Source: an uncultured Roseobacter sp.
GTDB taxonomy: Bacteria > Pseudomonadota > Alphaproteobacteria > Rhodobacterales > Rhodobacteraceae
Direction: 5' to 3'
NCBI RefSeq assembly: GCF_947499265.1
Contig: NZ_CANMNK010000009.1
Coordinates: 62,001 to 126,000, forward strand
DNA length: 64,000 bases
The position numbers and the translations under genes were made by a program. Shown piece after piece: positions 16,097 to 24,891 of the stretch (its first letter is position 1; every line of letters begins with the position of its first letter). A model generated the notes under the pieces. It had not been told where the DNA came from, ran no database searches, and saw only the letters and a program-made list of their open reading frames with translations.

Positions 16097-18363
16097 GCCG
16101 ATTTTCCCATTAGTGATTGTGCCGCACTTCCAGACGCGCCGATCGCGTTAGAGATGATATCCGATGTATCTAGAATGAGCGCGATTTGCCCATCGCCAAG
16201 AATGGTCGCTGCAGCAATGCCGGGAGCTCGGTAAAAACTGTCATCAAGCCCCTTGATGACGACCTGTCTTTGGTCCTGAATACTATCGATAACAAGTGCA
16301 GCATGGCTGTCGTCTTCATGCGCTATTAGCAACACGACAGACCCCTCATAGTCTTCCACGGGTGGACGGTACCCAAGCTCTTTGCCCAAATCGAACAAGG
16401 GTACAAATCCACTGCGGACGCGCACAACATTTGCACCTGGGCGAACCATTTCCACGTCATTGTTCGAAAGGGTTAGCGTTTCGACAACAACATTCAGCGG
16501 CAGCACCAGCGTTTGATCTGCAACCTGAACGACCATCCCATCCAATACAGCCAGCGTGAGCGGCAGGGAAATCGAAAAGGTAGTCCCTTCGCCAGGTGTC
16601 GACGCAATGGTTATTCTGCCACCCAACGCTTGAATGGAGGTTCGAACAACATCCATCCCGACGCCCCGCCCGGAAAGGTCAGAAACAACCGATGCGGTAG
16701 AGAAACCCGGCAGAAACAGGAGGTTGTCGATCTCGCTGTCGGACAGAGACGCATCGGCTGGCACCAGGCCTTTATCAATGGCAATCTGAAGAACTTTTGG
16801 GCGATTTATGCCACCCCCATCATCAGAAACTTCTATAACGACACGGCCAGATCGATGCGCGGCGCTCAGATTTACACGCCCTTGCTCCGGTTTCCCTGCT
16901 GCTCTGCGATCTTCAGGGCTTTCCAGACCGTGATCGACAGCATTTCGGATCATATGGGTCAGTGGATCGGCAAGCCGCTCGATAACCGTTTTGTCAACTT
17001 CGGTCCCTTCACCCTCAGTGTGCAAACGTACGTCTTTTCCAACCGCCGCCGATGCTTCGCGTACGATGCGCGACATGCGTTGAAACAACGACTTCACGGG
17101 CTGCGCACGGATCATCATAACGCTGTCTTGGATATCACGTGTAAGGCGTTGAAATTCTTCTAAACCGTTCATTGCGTCGGAGTGAGGAGACAGGCCAGAG
17201 CTTTCAAGGCTTTGGGACAACATCGCCTGGTTGATTACGAGTTCGCCTACCAAGTTGACCAGCCTCTCGATCCGGTCCAAGTCCACACGGACCACAGACT
17301 TTGCGGCGGCGAGCGCAGATGGTTTGGAGGCGGTTGGGCTCTTTACTGGTGCTTTGGCCGCTTCGGGGGCTTTGGATGTATCGGTCGTTGTTGGTGGGTC
17401 TTCCTGTGTCCCGGCATCAGGAGCTTCGTCGGCTACAGCGGTATTCCGCGGCTGATCTGCTTCGACAACAGGCAATTCCGTCTCGAGCTCAGGAAGCGGT
17501 TGTGCCAATTGATCGCTTGCTTCGCTTTCAGGAACTGGCACTTCTGCTGCATCGATCTTTGTAATTTCCAGTGTACAAAGGCCCTCGACGAATTCAAAAG
17601 CTGCAGCGATTTCAGCTTCTTCAACGTCGGAGTGCAATTCGACTGTCCAAGAAAGATAGGATTGCTCAGGCGCGAGAGCCTCCATATCCGGCACTTTGTC
17701 CAGATGGCAGGTTACAGTGCATTCGCCCATCTCATCGAGTGACCGGAGCATATGGAAAGGTTCATTTCCCGTCTCAAACAATTCGTTATCTGGACGGAAG
17801 TGGATGCGGTAAACGGTTGTACTTGCAGCGGGCAGGTCATCAAGCGGGGGCAGGAGCGGTAAATCGCCATCGCCTTCATCGCCTCCGAAATCCAAATCCA
17901 GCGACAGGGTCGCGGGTTGAAAATCGATGTCCTCTTCCTCAGCCTCTTCCTCTTCTTCCACACCGGCGTCACCAAGCAGGCCGCTCAGCAGCGATAGCAG
18001 TTTGGCCGTTTCCTCGTCGGGCAGCGCCTCATCTTCTCTACTGATGCGCACCAAATCTGATAGGTGATCCGCGCATTGGAAAAAGATCTTGAGCGCGTCA
18101 GCATCCGGCGACATGCGCCCGGCGCGCACTTCATCCAGAACCGTTTCGAAACGGTGCGCAAAACGTACCAATGCTTCCAGACCAAAAGCGCCAGCACCCC
18201 CTTTGATGGAGTGTACCGCGCGAAATACCACGTTGATTGTCTCTGGGTCTTCATCCCCATCATCAAGCGATTGCAGACCATCCTGCAGCGCCTCCAAGAG
18301 TTCCTCGCATTCTATGAAAAAGGATGCTCGGATCTCTGCCATTGGGTCATTGCTATCAGACAT
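16093..18363 (-). CDS. cheA: Chemotaxis histidine kinase CheA
   Basis: A protein of 756 residues with domains in order. The P1 HPt domain carries phospho-acceptor His51 in RAVHSIKGG. A P2-like domain follows (about 180-285). An acidic/Pro-Ala linker precedes the P3 dimerisation helices (VNLVGELVINQAMLSQ, about 370). The P4 ATPase has the N box LTHMIRNAVDHGLE and the G boxes VSDDGGGI and GRGVGMDVVR. The last part is the P5 CheW-like domain. All catalytic boxes look intact. It phosphorylates CheY and CheB in response to receptors and sits between cheY (upstream) and cheW. Confidence 0.95.
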   Translation of the reverse strand: MSDSNDPMAEIRASFFIECEELLEALQDGLQSLDDGDEDPETINVVFRAVHSIKGGAGAFGLEALVRFAHRFETVLDEVRAGRMSPDADALKIFFQCADHLSDLVRISREDEALPDEETAKLLSLLSGLLGDAGVEEEEEAEEEDIDFQPATLSLDLDFGGDEGDGDLPLLPPLDDLPAASTTVYRIHFRPDNELFETGNEPFHMLRSLDEMGECTVTCHLDKVPDMEALAPEQSYLSWTVELHSDVEEAEIAAAFEFVEGLCTLEITKIDAAEVPVPESEASDQLAQPLPELETELPVVEADQPRNTAVADEAPDAGTQEDPPTTTDTSKAPEAAKAPVKSPTASKPSALAAAKSVVRVDLDRIERLVNLVGELVINQAMLSQSLESSGLSPHSDAMNGLEEFQRLTRDIQDSVMMIRAQPVKSLFQRMSRIVREASAAVGKDVRLHTEGEGTEVDKTVIERLADPLTHMIRNAVDHGLESPEDRRAAGKPEQGRVNLSAAHRSGRVVIEVSDDGGGINRPKVLQIAIDKGLVPADASLSDSEIDNLLFLPGFSTASVVSDLSGRGVGMDVVRTSIQALGGRITIASTPGEGTTFSISLPLTLAVLDGMVVQVADQTLVLPLNVVVETLTLSNNDVEMVRPGANVVRVRSGFVPLFDLGKELGYRPPVEDYEGSVVLLIAHEDDSHAALVIDSIQDQRQVVIKGLDDSFYRAPGIAAATILGDGQIALILDTSDIISNAIGASGSAAQSLMGKSA

Positions 18364-18372
18364 GGAAACCTC

Positions 18373-18738
18373 TTACCCAGCGACCATCTGCAAAGCTTTG
18401 ATCAGCTTGGAGGGATCAAAAGGTTTGACGATCCAACCCGTCGCACCCGCGCTCCTTGCGCGCGCTTTCAATTCCGGCGCAGCTTCCGTTGTGAGTACCA
18501 GGATCGGTGTTGCACGGTGTTTGTCCTGCCCACGGACAGCATCGATAAACCCAAAACCATCCATGCGCGGCATATTGATGTCGGTGATGATTGCGTCGGG
18601 TTCAATGCCATCGAGAACCTCGATGCCGTGCACACCATCATCGGCAGTGTGAACGTTAAACCCCGCCGGCAGCAGGGCAAGTCGGATCATGTCCCGCATC
18701 GTGCGGCTATCATCCACGGCTAATATTTCCAGTGTCAT
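18373..18738 (-). CDS. cheY: CheY-like single-domain response regulator (upstream copy)
   Basis: A protein of 121 residues. The receiver hallmarks are all present: LAVDDSRTMRDM, the phospho-acceptor in IITDINMPRMDGFGF, the Thr in LVLTTEA and the Lys in IVKPFDPSK. It is the classical Tar-type partner next to cheA, nine bases upstream of it, and overlaps the STAS gene by four bases. Confidence 0.93.
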   Translation of the reverse strand: MTLEILAVDDSRTMRDMIRLALLPAGFNVHTADDGVHGIEVLDGIEPDAIITDINMPRMDGFGFIDAVRGQDKHRATPILVLTTEAAPELKARARSAGATGWIVKPFDPSKLIKALQMVAG

Positions 18739-19010
18739 ATGCGTCCCCTTGAAATGGCTTCCGGTGTCATGCCCATGACACGCAATTGATCCGTCACACG
18801 CTCAGACGCGTTCAGCACCGAAACGGACCGCCCGGCGGCAATGGCGCTTGTTGCGGCGGAAATCATGACCTGCAAACACAGAGCGCCGAGGTGACTGACC
18901 TCCGACAGATCCATGACGAGATCACCTTCATCTTGATCTTTTAAAGTCGTCATCAAAGACGATGCGGCCGATAGATCGAGGCGGGCGGGGAGCGCGATTG
19001 GATCACTCAT
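18735..19010 (-). CDS. STAS-domain protein, first gene of the che operon
   Basis: A protein of 91 residues forming a single STAS domain: ALPARLDLSAASSLMTTL, then DLVMDLSEVSHLGALCLQVM and a short C-terminal helix. In anti-sigma-antagonist relatives a Ser sits in the DxSxV region; here the segment is DLSEVSHLGALC, which retains Ser residues that could be phosphorylated. Small STAS genes often head alphaproteobacterial che operons. The ligand or partner is unknown. Confidence 0.8.
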   Translation of the reverse strand: MSDPIALPARLDLSAASSLMTTLKDQDEGDLVMDLSEVSHLGALCLQVMISAATSAIAAGRSVSVLNASERVTDQLRVMGMTPEAISRGRI

Positions 19011-19190
19011 TGCACTGCTCGCAGGTTCAAAGATCTTTGCAGGTGCATCGCTCTCTCCACATCGGCTTCCTGGTTGGATGAGAGCGGTTGTAGGGGGCAG
19101 TCCGTTAAGACCGGGTTACTTGGAAAAAAACTTTTTGGTCCAAAAGGGCGTCGATCTCCCCGGGGTCAAATTCACGCCTCTTAACAAGAG

Positions 19191-19220
19191 AAAATCCCGG
19201 CGCAATCACACCGGGGTTTT
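19191..19220. terminator. Terminator-like hairpin between the che and C1 operons
   Basis: AAAATCCCGG and CCGGGGTTTT (one mismatch) flank a 10-base loop, with T-rich sequence on the plus-strand side and on the minus strand as well. It lies 24 bp beyond the end of the minus-strand methyltransferase gene and upstream of the che operon, so it most likely ends the C1 operon. Confidence 0.75.
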
Positions 19221-19243
19221 CTTTTTCTCAGGTATTTCAGCGT

Positions 19244-20326
19244 TCAGGCGCGGCGGCGCCGTCCGCCACTGCGGCCTGCGCGACCACGGCCTTCCTGACC
19301 GGGTTTTGGGGCTTCCTTGTTGAATTCGATCCAGGCCCCGCCATGCGGGTCATTGTTGGTCAGGAAATTCGCGGCTCGAATCGCCTCCATCTCCTTACCG
19401 GGCCGTGGTTTGGTCGATCCCAAACCGGTCAGTTGGCAGAAGAGTTCAAGGTCCATATCTTCGGGAAACACTACGCCGGACGCCGCAAGTTCCAGCTTCT
19501 TCGCGTCGATCTTTGCGGCGGAAACGGGCAGGGCGACCGGGTTCATGATCGCCGACGTCATACCGGCCCCCATGGCCATCGGCAGGAAGGCGTTGTTGAT
19601 GCCGTGGCGGTTGGGCAGCCCGAAGGAGATGTTGGACGCGCCGCAGGTGGTGTTGACGCCCAATTCCTCACGCAGCCGACGCACAAGTGTGAACACCTGA
19701 TGCCCTGCCGTCGCCATCGCGCCAATTGGCATCACCAGAGGATCGACCACGATATCATGGGCGGGAATGCCAAAATCAGCGGCGCGTTCGACGATCTTCT
19801 TGGCTACGGCAAAACGCACATCTGGGTCTTCGGAAATCCCGGTGTCATCGTTGGAAATGGCCACCACCGGCACATTGTATTTCTTCACCAGCGGCAACAC
19901 GATTTCCAGCCGTTCTTCTTCGCCGGTAACTGAATTCAGCAGCGGGCGGCCCTCGGCGGCGGCCAGACCGGATTCCAGCGCGCCCGGTACCGAGCTGTCA
20001 ATGCACAGCGGCACGTCGACAATCACCTGCACCCGCTCCACCAGTTCCTTCATCAGCGGCGGCTCGACAAAGTTATTGTCCGCGTAGCGTGTGTCCTCCG
20101 CCATTTTATTGGTGAAAACCGCCCCGGAGTTGATGTCCAGCACCGTGGCACCCGCCGCGACCTGCGCGATGGCATCTGCTTCGACCGTGCTGAAATCGCC
20201 CGCTTCCAGTTCCAGCGCCAATTTCTTGCGACCCGTTGGATTGATCCGTTCACCAATGACACAGAACGGCTGATCAAAGCCGATGATCGCGGTCTTGGTT
20301 TTGGATTCGACGATGGTCTTTGTCAT
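19244..20326 (-). CDS. Methyltetrahydrofolate:corrinoid methyltransferase (pterin-binding domain)
   Basis: A protein of 360 residues with a TIM-barrel pterin-binding fold. It shows ERINPTGRKKL at the N-terminus, VLDINSGA, PLCIDSSVPGALESGL, LLNSVTGEEERL, NVPVVAISNDDTGI, VVDPLVMPIG and GASNISFGLPNRHGIN, the last being diagnostic of MeTr/MtgA-like enzymes. It would transfer a methyl group between tetrahydrofolate and a corrinoid protein. The C-terminus ends in an Arg/Gly-rich basic tail of about 16 residues (GRGRAGRSGGRRRRA), which is not part of the fold. It is co-directional with, and 15 bp after, a MetF-like gene; no corrinoid protein is visible nearby. Confidence 0.85.
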   Translation of the reverse strand: MTKTIVESKTKTAIIGFDQPFCVIGERINPTGRKKLALELEAGDFSTVEADAIAQVAAGATVLDINSGAVFTNKMAEDTRYADNNFVEPPLMKELVERVQVIVDVPLCIDSSVPGALESGLAAAEGRPLLNSVTGEEERLEIVLPLVKKYNVPVVAISNDDTGISEDPDVRFAVAKKIVERAADFGIPAHDIVVDPLVMPIGAMATAGHQVFTLVRRLREELGVNTTCGASNISFGLPNRHGINNAFLPMAMGAGMTSAIMNPVALPVSAAKIDAKKLELAASGVVFPEDMDLELFCQLTGLGSTKPRPGKEMEAIRAANFLTNNDPHGGAWIEFNKEAPKPGQEGRGRAGRSGGRRRRA

Positions 20327-20341
20327 GAAGCTGTCCTTAAA

Positions 20342-21268
20342 TCAGGCGTTTGCGGGCGCGGCAGCAGCGCCGCCATTGTTGATCGCCCAGGTGGCGTTGG
20401 TCTTGATGCCGCCCAGCGGAAAGAAATGCACGTTGGTGATGTTGAAGTCCGGGTTGGCCGCCTTGTGCGCCGCCAATTCAGCCACCACGTCGGTGGGTTC
20501 ATAGGGCAGCAGCAGCTTGGTGACATCCATCGCGCGTTTCTGCAGCACTTTCAGTGAGGGGCCAACGCCGCAGGCAATGGCGAATTTGATCAGTGTCTGC
20601 AGTTTGGCAGGACCCGCAATGCCGATGTGCACGGGCAGGGTGATGCCATCGGCTGACAGATCGTCCGCCCATTTGATGATCGGTTTGGCGTCAAAGGCGA
20701 ACTGCGTGGCCAGCGCCATCTTGGCGTCGGTGCGGCTCTGGAAGTCGTTTTTCCATTTCAGCGCGGCGGTCACATTGGTCATCGACCCATCCGCATCGAT
20801 GTCGCGGTTACCCTCGGGGTGACCGGCCACATGCAGACGCTCAAAGCCTGCTTCGTCAAAAAGCCCGGTTTCCATCAACTGCATGGAACTGTCGAAATCG
20901 CCCTGGGGGGTGGCAACACCACCCGCCAGCAGCAGCGCCTGTTTCACGTCTGCTTCTCCCTGATACCGCGCGATCCAGTCCGCGAGCGTGGCTTTGTCCC
21001 TGATGATCCGCGCCGGGAAATGGGGCATCACCGGAAAGCCGTCTGCGTGCAGACGCTTGGCCGTGGCAACCATCTCCTCAATCGGGGTGCCTTCGATATG
21101 TGCGATGTAAACGCGCGTGCCCTCTGGCAGCAGATCGCGAAAGTTTTCCACCTTTTCCGCGGTGCGCGGCATCACCTCGATGGAATAATCCTGCAGGAAC
21201 GCCTCCACCTGAGGGTTCGATGGTGTCGTGCCGGGTGTTTCTTTCTTTTTGAAGTTCAACAAGGCCAT
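20342..21268 (-). CDS. Methylenetetrahydrofolate reductase-like protein
   Basis: A protein of 308 residues resembling the MetF TIM barrel of the short type found beside corrinoid methyltransferases: TRVYIAHIEGTPIEEMVATA, GFPVMPHFPARII, LLLAGGVATPQGDFDSSMQL and VAGHPEGNRDID. It would interconvert methylene- and methyl-THF using FAD, linking the methyltransferase downstream to the C1 pool. A good AAGGAA site precedes the ATG. Because it is an atypical MetF, its electron donor is uncertain and I give no symbol. Confidence 0.8.
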   Translation of the reverse strand: MALLNFKKKETPGTTPSNPQVEAFLQDYSIEVMPRTAEKVENFRDLLPEGTRVYIAHIEGTPIEEMVATAKRLHADGFPVMPHFPARIIRDKATLADWIARYQGEADVKQALLLAGGVATPQGDFDSSMQLMETGLFDEAGFERLHVAGHPEGNRDIDADGSMTNVTAALKWKNDFQSRTDAKMALATQFAFDAKPIIKWADDLSADGITLPVHIGIAGPAKLQTLIKFAIACGVGPSLKVLQKRAMDVTKLLLPYEPTDVVAELAAHKAANPDFNITNVHFFPLGGIKTNATWAINNGGAAAAPANA

Positions 21269-21315
21269 CAGGCGTTCCTTTCGGGAAAGAAGGGTGTCGA
21301 AAAGTCCGGTCAGGG

Positions 21316-21612
21316 TCAGGCCCAGCCATCATTGTTGATCAGCGCTTTGATGCGCTCACGGTCATATTCGGTATCCAGGCGCGCTGCTTCTGCATCCGCA
21401 ACCGCGTCCGGATCCCCATCAACGACAAACGGATCGGCCTTGCGCCATTCGGCAAGATAGGCATCCGTGTCCTCTGCGCCAACCTTCATGGCCGCACGAT
21501 CAATCGCCTGCTCGAACCGCTCCGGCAACTGACGTTTGGACCCACGCCGCCCTTTGCCCACAATCACCTGGGCCGGGATATCGCGCCAATAAACAATCGT
21601 GACGTCAGGCAT
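21316..21612 (-). CDS. Small 'virulence factor' family protein of the C1 operon
   Basis: A protein of 98 residues from the ATG at 21612 (the frame stays open further upstream, but the sequence there is not family-like). It begins MPDVTIVYWRDIPAQVIVGK, with RQLPERFEQAIDRAAMKVG and YLAEWRKADPF following. This resembles a small conserved family annotated as virulence factor, often found in Rhodobacterales next to MetF/methyltransferase genes, as here. Function unknown; the context suggests a link to C1 or corrinoid chemistry. Confidence 0.65.
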   Translation of the reverse strand: MPDVTIVYWRDIPAQVIVGKGRRGSKRQLPERFEQAIDRAAMKVGAEDTDAYLAEWRKADPFVVDGDPDAVADAEAARLDTEYDRERIKALINNDGWA

Positions 21613-21919
21613 GAGCTGATTCCCCTTGATCCGTTCCGCTCTGTCTAACGACACCAAACCCGATTTCGATGCCGGTTTTCGACAGAACAACATCTTTCCG
21701 CGACGCACATGGTCTATCCTATTGTGCCGTTGATCACGAGAGGCGCGGGGCCGCAAAATCTTCATAATGACTGTGAGGGCCGTGCGGAGTTGATCCGCGA
21801 TGCCCCTGCCAAACACTGTCATCCTGCGCCAATGCCCTTTCCAGAACCAACAGCGACCGCTTGCGCCGAACCCCACCAGCGACTAGGCTAGCGTTAACTC
21901 GAAATGAAAGGCGCGTAAG

Positions 21920-23035
21920 ATGGCGCCACAGCGTCCCAAAGGTGCGGGCGCGCTCGAACAGAAGACGGCTCTGAGCCCCGCGCCAGTTCCGCCCCGGTCA
22001 GGTGAGTTGTACGCAGCCCTGGATCTGGGCACGAATAGTTGCCGCATGTTGATCGCCCAACCCAAGGGCAACGGTTTTCATGTGGTCGATAGCTTCTCGA
22101 AGTCCGTGCAATTGGGCGCCGGGCTTGAACGCACCCAGCGGCTTTCGCGCGGCTCGATGACGCGCACCATCCAAGCACTCAGAATCTGCCAGCAGAAACT
22201 GCGCCGCAACAAGGTGCGCCGCATGCGTCTGGTGGCGACCGAAGCCTGCCGCCGGGCGCTGAATGCCAATGAATTCATCCGCCGCGTGCACCGCGAAACC
22301 GGCCTGAAGCTCGACATCATCAAACCGCAGGAAGAAGCGCAGCTCGCGGTGATCTCCTGCGCGCCGCTGGTGGGGCGGTCCACCGAAAACCTGCTGGTGG
22401 TTGATATTGGCGGCGGGTCTACCGAATTGGTTTGGATCGACCTCAAGGATGTGCCCGCGCATGACAGGCCGCAATCGATCATGCGGCTGCACAGCGGGTT
22501 CAAACAGCTGCAATCCGATCTGCCCGCGGCGCGGGTGGTGGACTGGATTTCGGTGCCCTTGGGGGTTGCGACGCTGCGCGAGCAGTTCAACGATGTGGAA
22601 GATGACGCCGCGCGTTTTGCTCTGATGAGCTGGTTTTTTGAGGAAAACCTGGGCGATTTCGCCCCCTATCACGACACGCAACCGCATGAGAAATTCCAGA
22701 TTGTCGGCACCTCCGGCACGGTCACAACCGTGGCCGCCAGCCATCTGGGCCTCAAACGTTATGACCGCACCAAGGTGGATGGGCTGCACATGACCTCGGA
22801 TGAGATCGACCGCGTGATCCGGTCCTATCTGGCCCTGGGTCCGGCCGGGCGACGCTCGGACCCGCGGATCGGCCACGACCGTCAGGCGCTGATCATGTCC
22901 GGGGCCGCGATCCTGCAGGCGCTGATGCGCTGTTGGCCCACGGATCGGTTGTCGGTTGCGGATCGCGGTCTGCGCGAGGGCCTGCTATATGCCCAGATGA
23001 GCGCGGATGGCGTGCTGGAAGACGGAGAGTTCTGA
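21920..23035 (+). CDS. Ppx/GppA family exopolyphosphatase or guanosine pentaphosphatase
   Basis: A protein of 371 residues. The actin-like ATPase fold motifs are visible: [14 protein letters not shown] (phosphate 1), [13 protein letters not shown], a catalytic Glu-bearing QEEAQLAVI segment, [14 protein letters not shown] (phosphate 2) and [17 protein letters not shown]. It hydrolyses polyphosphate and/or pppGpp. The protein lacks the long C-terminal HD-like domain of E. coli Ppx. It overlaps rlmE by one base, a common alphaproteobacterial pair. Confidence 0.9.
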   Translation: MAPQRPKGAGALEQKTALSPAPVPPRSGELYAALDLGTNSCRMLIAQPKGNGFHVVDSFSKSVQLGAGLERTQRLSRGSMTRTIQALRICQQKLRRNKVRRMRLVATEACRRALNANEFIRRVHRETGLKLDIIKPQEEAQLAVISCAPLVGRSTENLLVVDIGGGSTELVWIDLKDVPAHDRPQSIMRLHSGFKQLQSDLPAARVVDWISVPLGVATLREQFNDVEDDAARFALMSWFFEENLGDFAPYHDTQPHEKFQIVGTSGTVTTVAASHLGLKRYDRTKVDGLHMTSDEIDRVIRSYLALGPAGRRSDPRIGHDRQALIMSGAAILQALMRCWPTDRLSVADRGLREGLLYAQMSADGVLEDGEF

Positions 23036-23757
23036 TGGCCAAGACCCCCACGGGCAAAAACACCTCCGGACGCGGGCAGCGCGAGTTGAAGGTCAAGGTG
23101 AAATCGGCGCGCGGGCGCAAGCTGAGTTCCACGCGCTGGTTGCAGCGCCAGTTGAACGATCCTTACGTCAAACGCGCCAAGGCCGAAGGTTATCGGGGCA
23201 GGGCCGCCTTCAAGATCATGGAGCTGGACGATAAATACCGCTTTCTTGTGCCCGGCGCGCGGGTGGTTGATCTGGGCGCAGCACCAGGGGGGTGGTGCCA
23301 GGTCGCCGTCAAGCGTGTGAACGCATTGGGCGAGAAATCCGGCAAGGCGGTGGGCACCATTCTCGGGATTGATCTGCAGGAAATGGAACCGATTGCAGGG
23401 TGTGAGTTGCACCAGCTCGACTTCATGGCAGATGACGCCGATCTGAAGGTCAAGGACTGGCTCGGCGGCAAGGCTGATGTGGTCATGTCCGACATGGCGG
23501 CCAGTAGTTCCGGACACAAACAGACGGACCATCTGCGCATCATCGCGCTTTGTGAGGCGGCGGCCTATTTTGCATTTGATGTATTGGACGAGGGTGGCAC
23601 CTTCGTGGCCAAGGTGCTGGCAGGCGGGGCCGAGGGAGAGTTGCAGAAACTTCTCAAACAGCGATTCTCCAAGGTCGCGAACATCAAACCCCCCGCCTCA
23701 CGGTCGGACAGTTCGGAAAAATTTGTTGTGGCAACAGGCTTTCGTGCGGACGGCTGA
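23035..23757 (+). CDS. rlmE: 23S rRNA (uridine-2'-O-)methyltransferase RlmE (FtsJ/RrmJ)
   Basis: A protein of 240 residues, starting at the ATG that overlaps the upstream stop. A basic N-terminus precedes the FtsJ Rossmann fold: [13 protein letters not shown] (catalytic Lys), [14 protein letters not shown] (SAM loop), [15 protein letters not shown] (catalytic Asp), GGTFVAKVL (Lys) and [10 protein letters not shown] (Glu). This is the full K-D-K-E tetrad. It methylates the ribose of a uridine in the A-loop of 23S rRNA at a late stage of 50S assembly. Confidence 0.95.
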   Translation: MAKTPTGKNTSGRGQRELKVKVKSARGRKLSSTRWLQRQLNDPYVKRAKAEGYRGRAAFKIMELDDKYRFLVPGARVVDLGAAPGGWCQVAVKRVNALGEKSGKAVGTILGIDLQEMEPIAGCELHQLDFMADDADLKVKDWLGGKADVVMSDMAASSSGHKQTDHLRIIALCEAAAYFAFDVLDEGGTFVAKVLAGGAEGELQKLLKQRFSKVANIKPPASRSDSSEKFVVATGFRADG

Positions 23758-23850
23758 CAGCTTTTACCTTGCCTTAAGTCTTTCTTGAATAGCCTGCGGC
23801 AATGGCGGCGTCGTTGTGACGTGCCAAATGCTATTAAAAGGACCCACGAC

Positions 23851-24423
23851 ATGCTCCGCACACTTCTTTTGTCCGCACCATTGGTGGTCGCGGCAAGCTT
23901 GGCTCACGCCGTTGATGCCCCCCCCGCCATGAAAGCGTTTGTAGATTCCGAGGTGATGGGATGGGCGCAGGACGCGCAGGTGATCGACGCCATCAATGCG
24001 CAGAACACGCAAACAGCCGGTGCCAGTGCGGCCCAGATCGAAGAGTGGGATACTCAGTGGCGTGGAGAAGTGGGCGCGGACAGTCAGCCGCTGATCAGCG
24101 ATGTGATGGGCCGGCCTCTGTCTGTCTTTCTGGGCGAGCAGGTTGCGGCCTCGGGTGGGCGCATCACCGAGATCTTTGTCATGGATGCGATGGGTCTGAA
24201 CGTGGCTGCGAGCGACGTCACCTCTGACTATTGGCAGGGGGATGAAGACAAACACGCCAAGACCTATGGTGTTGGCGCCGGTGCGGTTTTTGTCGATGAA
24301 GTCGAATTCGATGAGAGCACACAATCCTATCAGGGGCAGGTATCGGTGGCTCTGACGGACCCGGCAACCGGTGAGGTTATCGGCGCGATGACCATCGGCC
24401 TGAACGCCGAGGCCTTCTTTTAA
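23851..24423 (+). CDS. Periplasmic Cache/PAS-like protein
   Basis: A protein of 190 residues from the ATG at 23851, with a signal peptide ending near LAHAVDA. The rest resembles a free-standing single-Cache sensor domain: ITEIFVMDAMGLNVAASDVT, SDYWQGDEDKHAKTYGVGAG and VALTDPATGEVIGAMTIGLN. Such domains normally form the periplasmic ligand-binding part of receptors; here there is no membrane segment beyond the signal, so it is a soluble binder. Ligand unknown. Confidence 0.7.
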   Translation: MLRTLLLSAPLVVAASLAHAVDAPPAMKAFVDSEVMGWAQDAQVIDAINAQNTQTAGASAAQIEEWDTQWRGEVGADSQPLISDVMGRPLSVFLGEQVAASGGRITEIFVMDAMGLNVAASDVTSDYWQGDEDKHAKTYGVGAGAVFVDEVEFDESTQSYQGQVSVALTDPATGEVIGAMTIGLNAEAFF

Positions 24424-24430
24424 CGATCTG

Positions 24431-24460
24431 TTGCAGGTGGGCCTATGCGCTCACCTGCAA
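24431..24460 (+). terminator. Hairpin after the Cache-like gene
   Basis: TTGCAGGTG (24431-24439) and CACCTGCAA (24452-24460) pair perfectly, and three more pairs (one G-T) extend the stem, eight bases after the stop of the plus-strand gene. There is no T run, and it overlaps the 3' end of a small minus-strand frame, so it may act as a terminator or RNA-stability element rather than a classical intrinsic terminator. Confidence 0.45.
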
Positions 24461-24655
24461 TGACCGTGCGGCGGCTTTTTGCAACGCCGCGGCTTCCTCT
24501 GCGCTGACAGGGCGGAGATCGAATTGCGCGACGCGGGCAACCGTCGTTTCCGCCTGATTTTTCTGCCTGATCAATTCGAACAGCCTGGTGTGACGCGCAT
24601 TTTTTTCGCGATGCATAAACGACATTGAATCGCCCCTTCCGGATTTGTCTGACAA
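24443..24655 (-). CDS. Small uncharacterised protein
   Basis: A basic, helix-prone protein of 70 residues, possibly starting at the internal Met 11 (60 residues). It contains REKNARHTRLFELIRQKNQA and VSAEEAAALQKAAARSLQ. No family recognised. The coding quality looks reasonable for this genome, but its 3' end coincides with the hairpin after the convergent gene, so it may be spurious. Confidence 0.4.
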   Translation of the reverse strand: MSDKSGRGDSMSFMHREKNARHTRLFELIRQKNQAETTVARVAQFDLRPVSAEEAAALQKAAARSLQVSA

Positions 24656-24891
24656 AACCGTCTCATGGAACTGCGGCCCTGATCAGGCCGAAAAAGGGCG
24701 TCATGCTGGCGTTTCAAACCTGAAATCTGTCCATGTTTTGCGAAATCCCACGGTCCGGCGCCTGTTGCCTGACGATTGCCAGCATTCTTCGCGAGTAGCG
24801 AAAGAAACAATCAGGTTTCACGAATTGAAACTGCTGAGGTATGGTGCGCGTAAAGATAAGGACGCGGGTACATTAAGATCTGACGTCTCGC

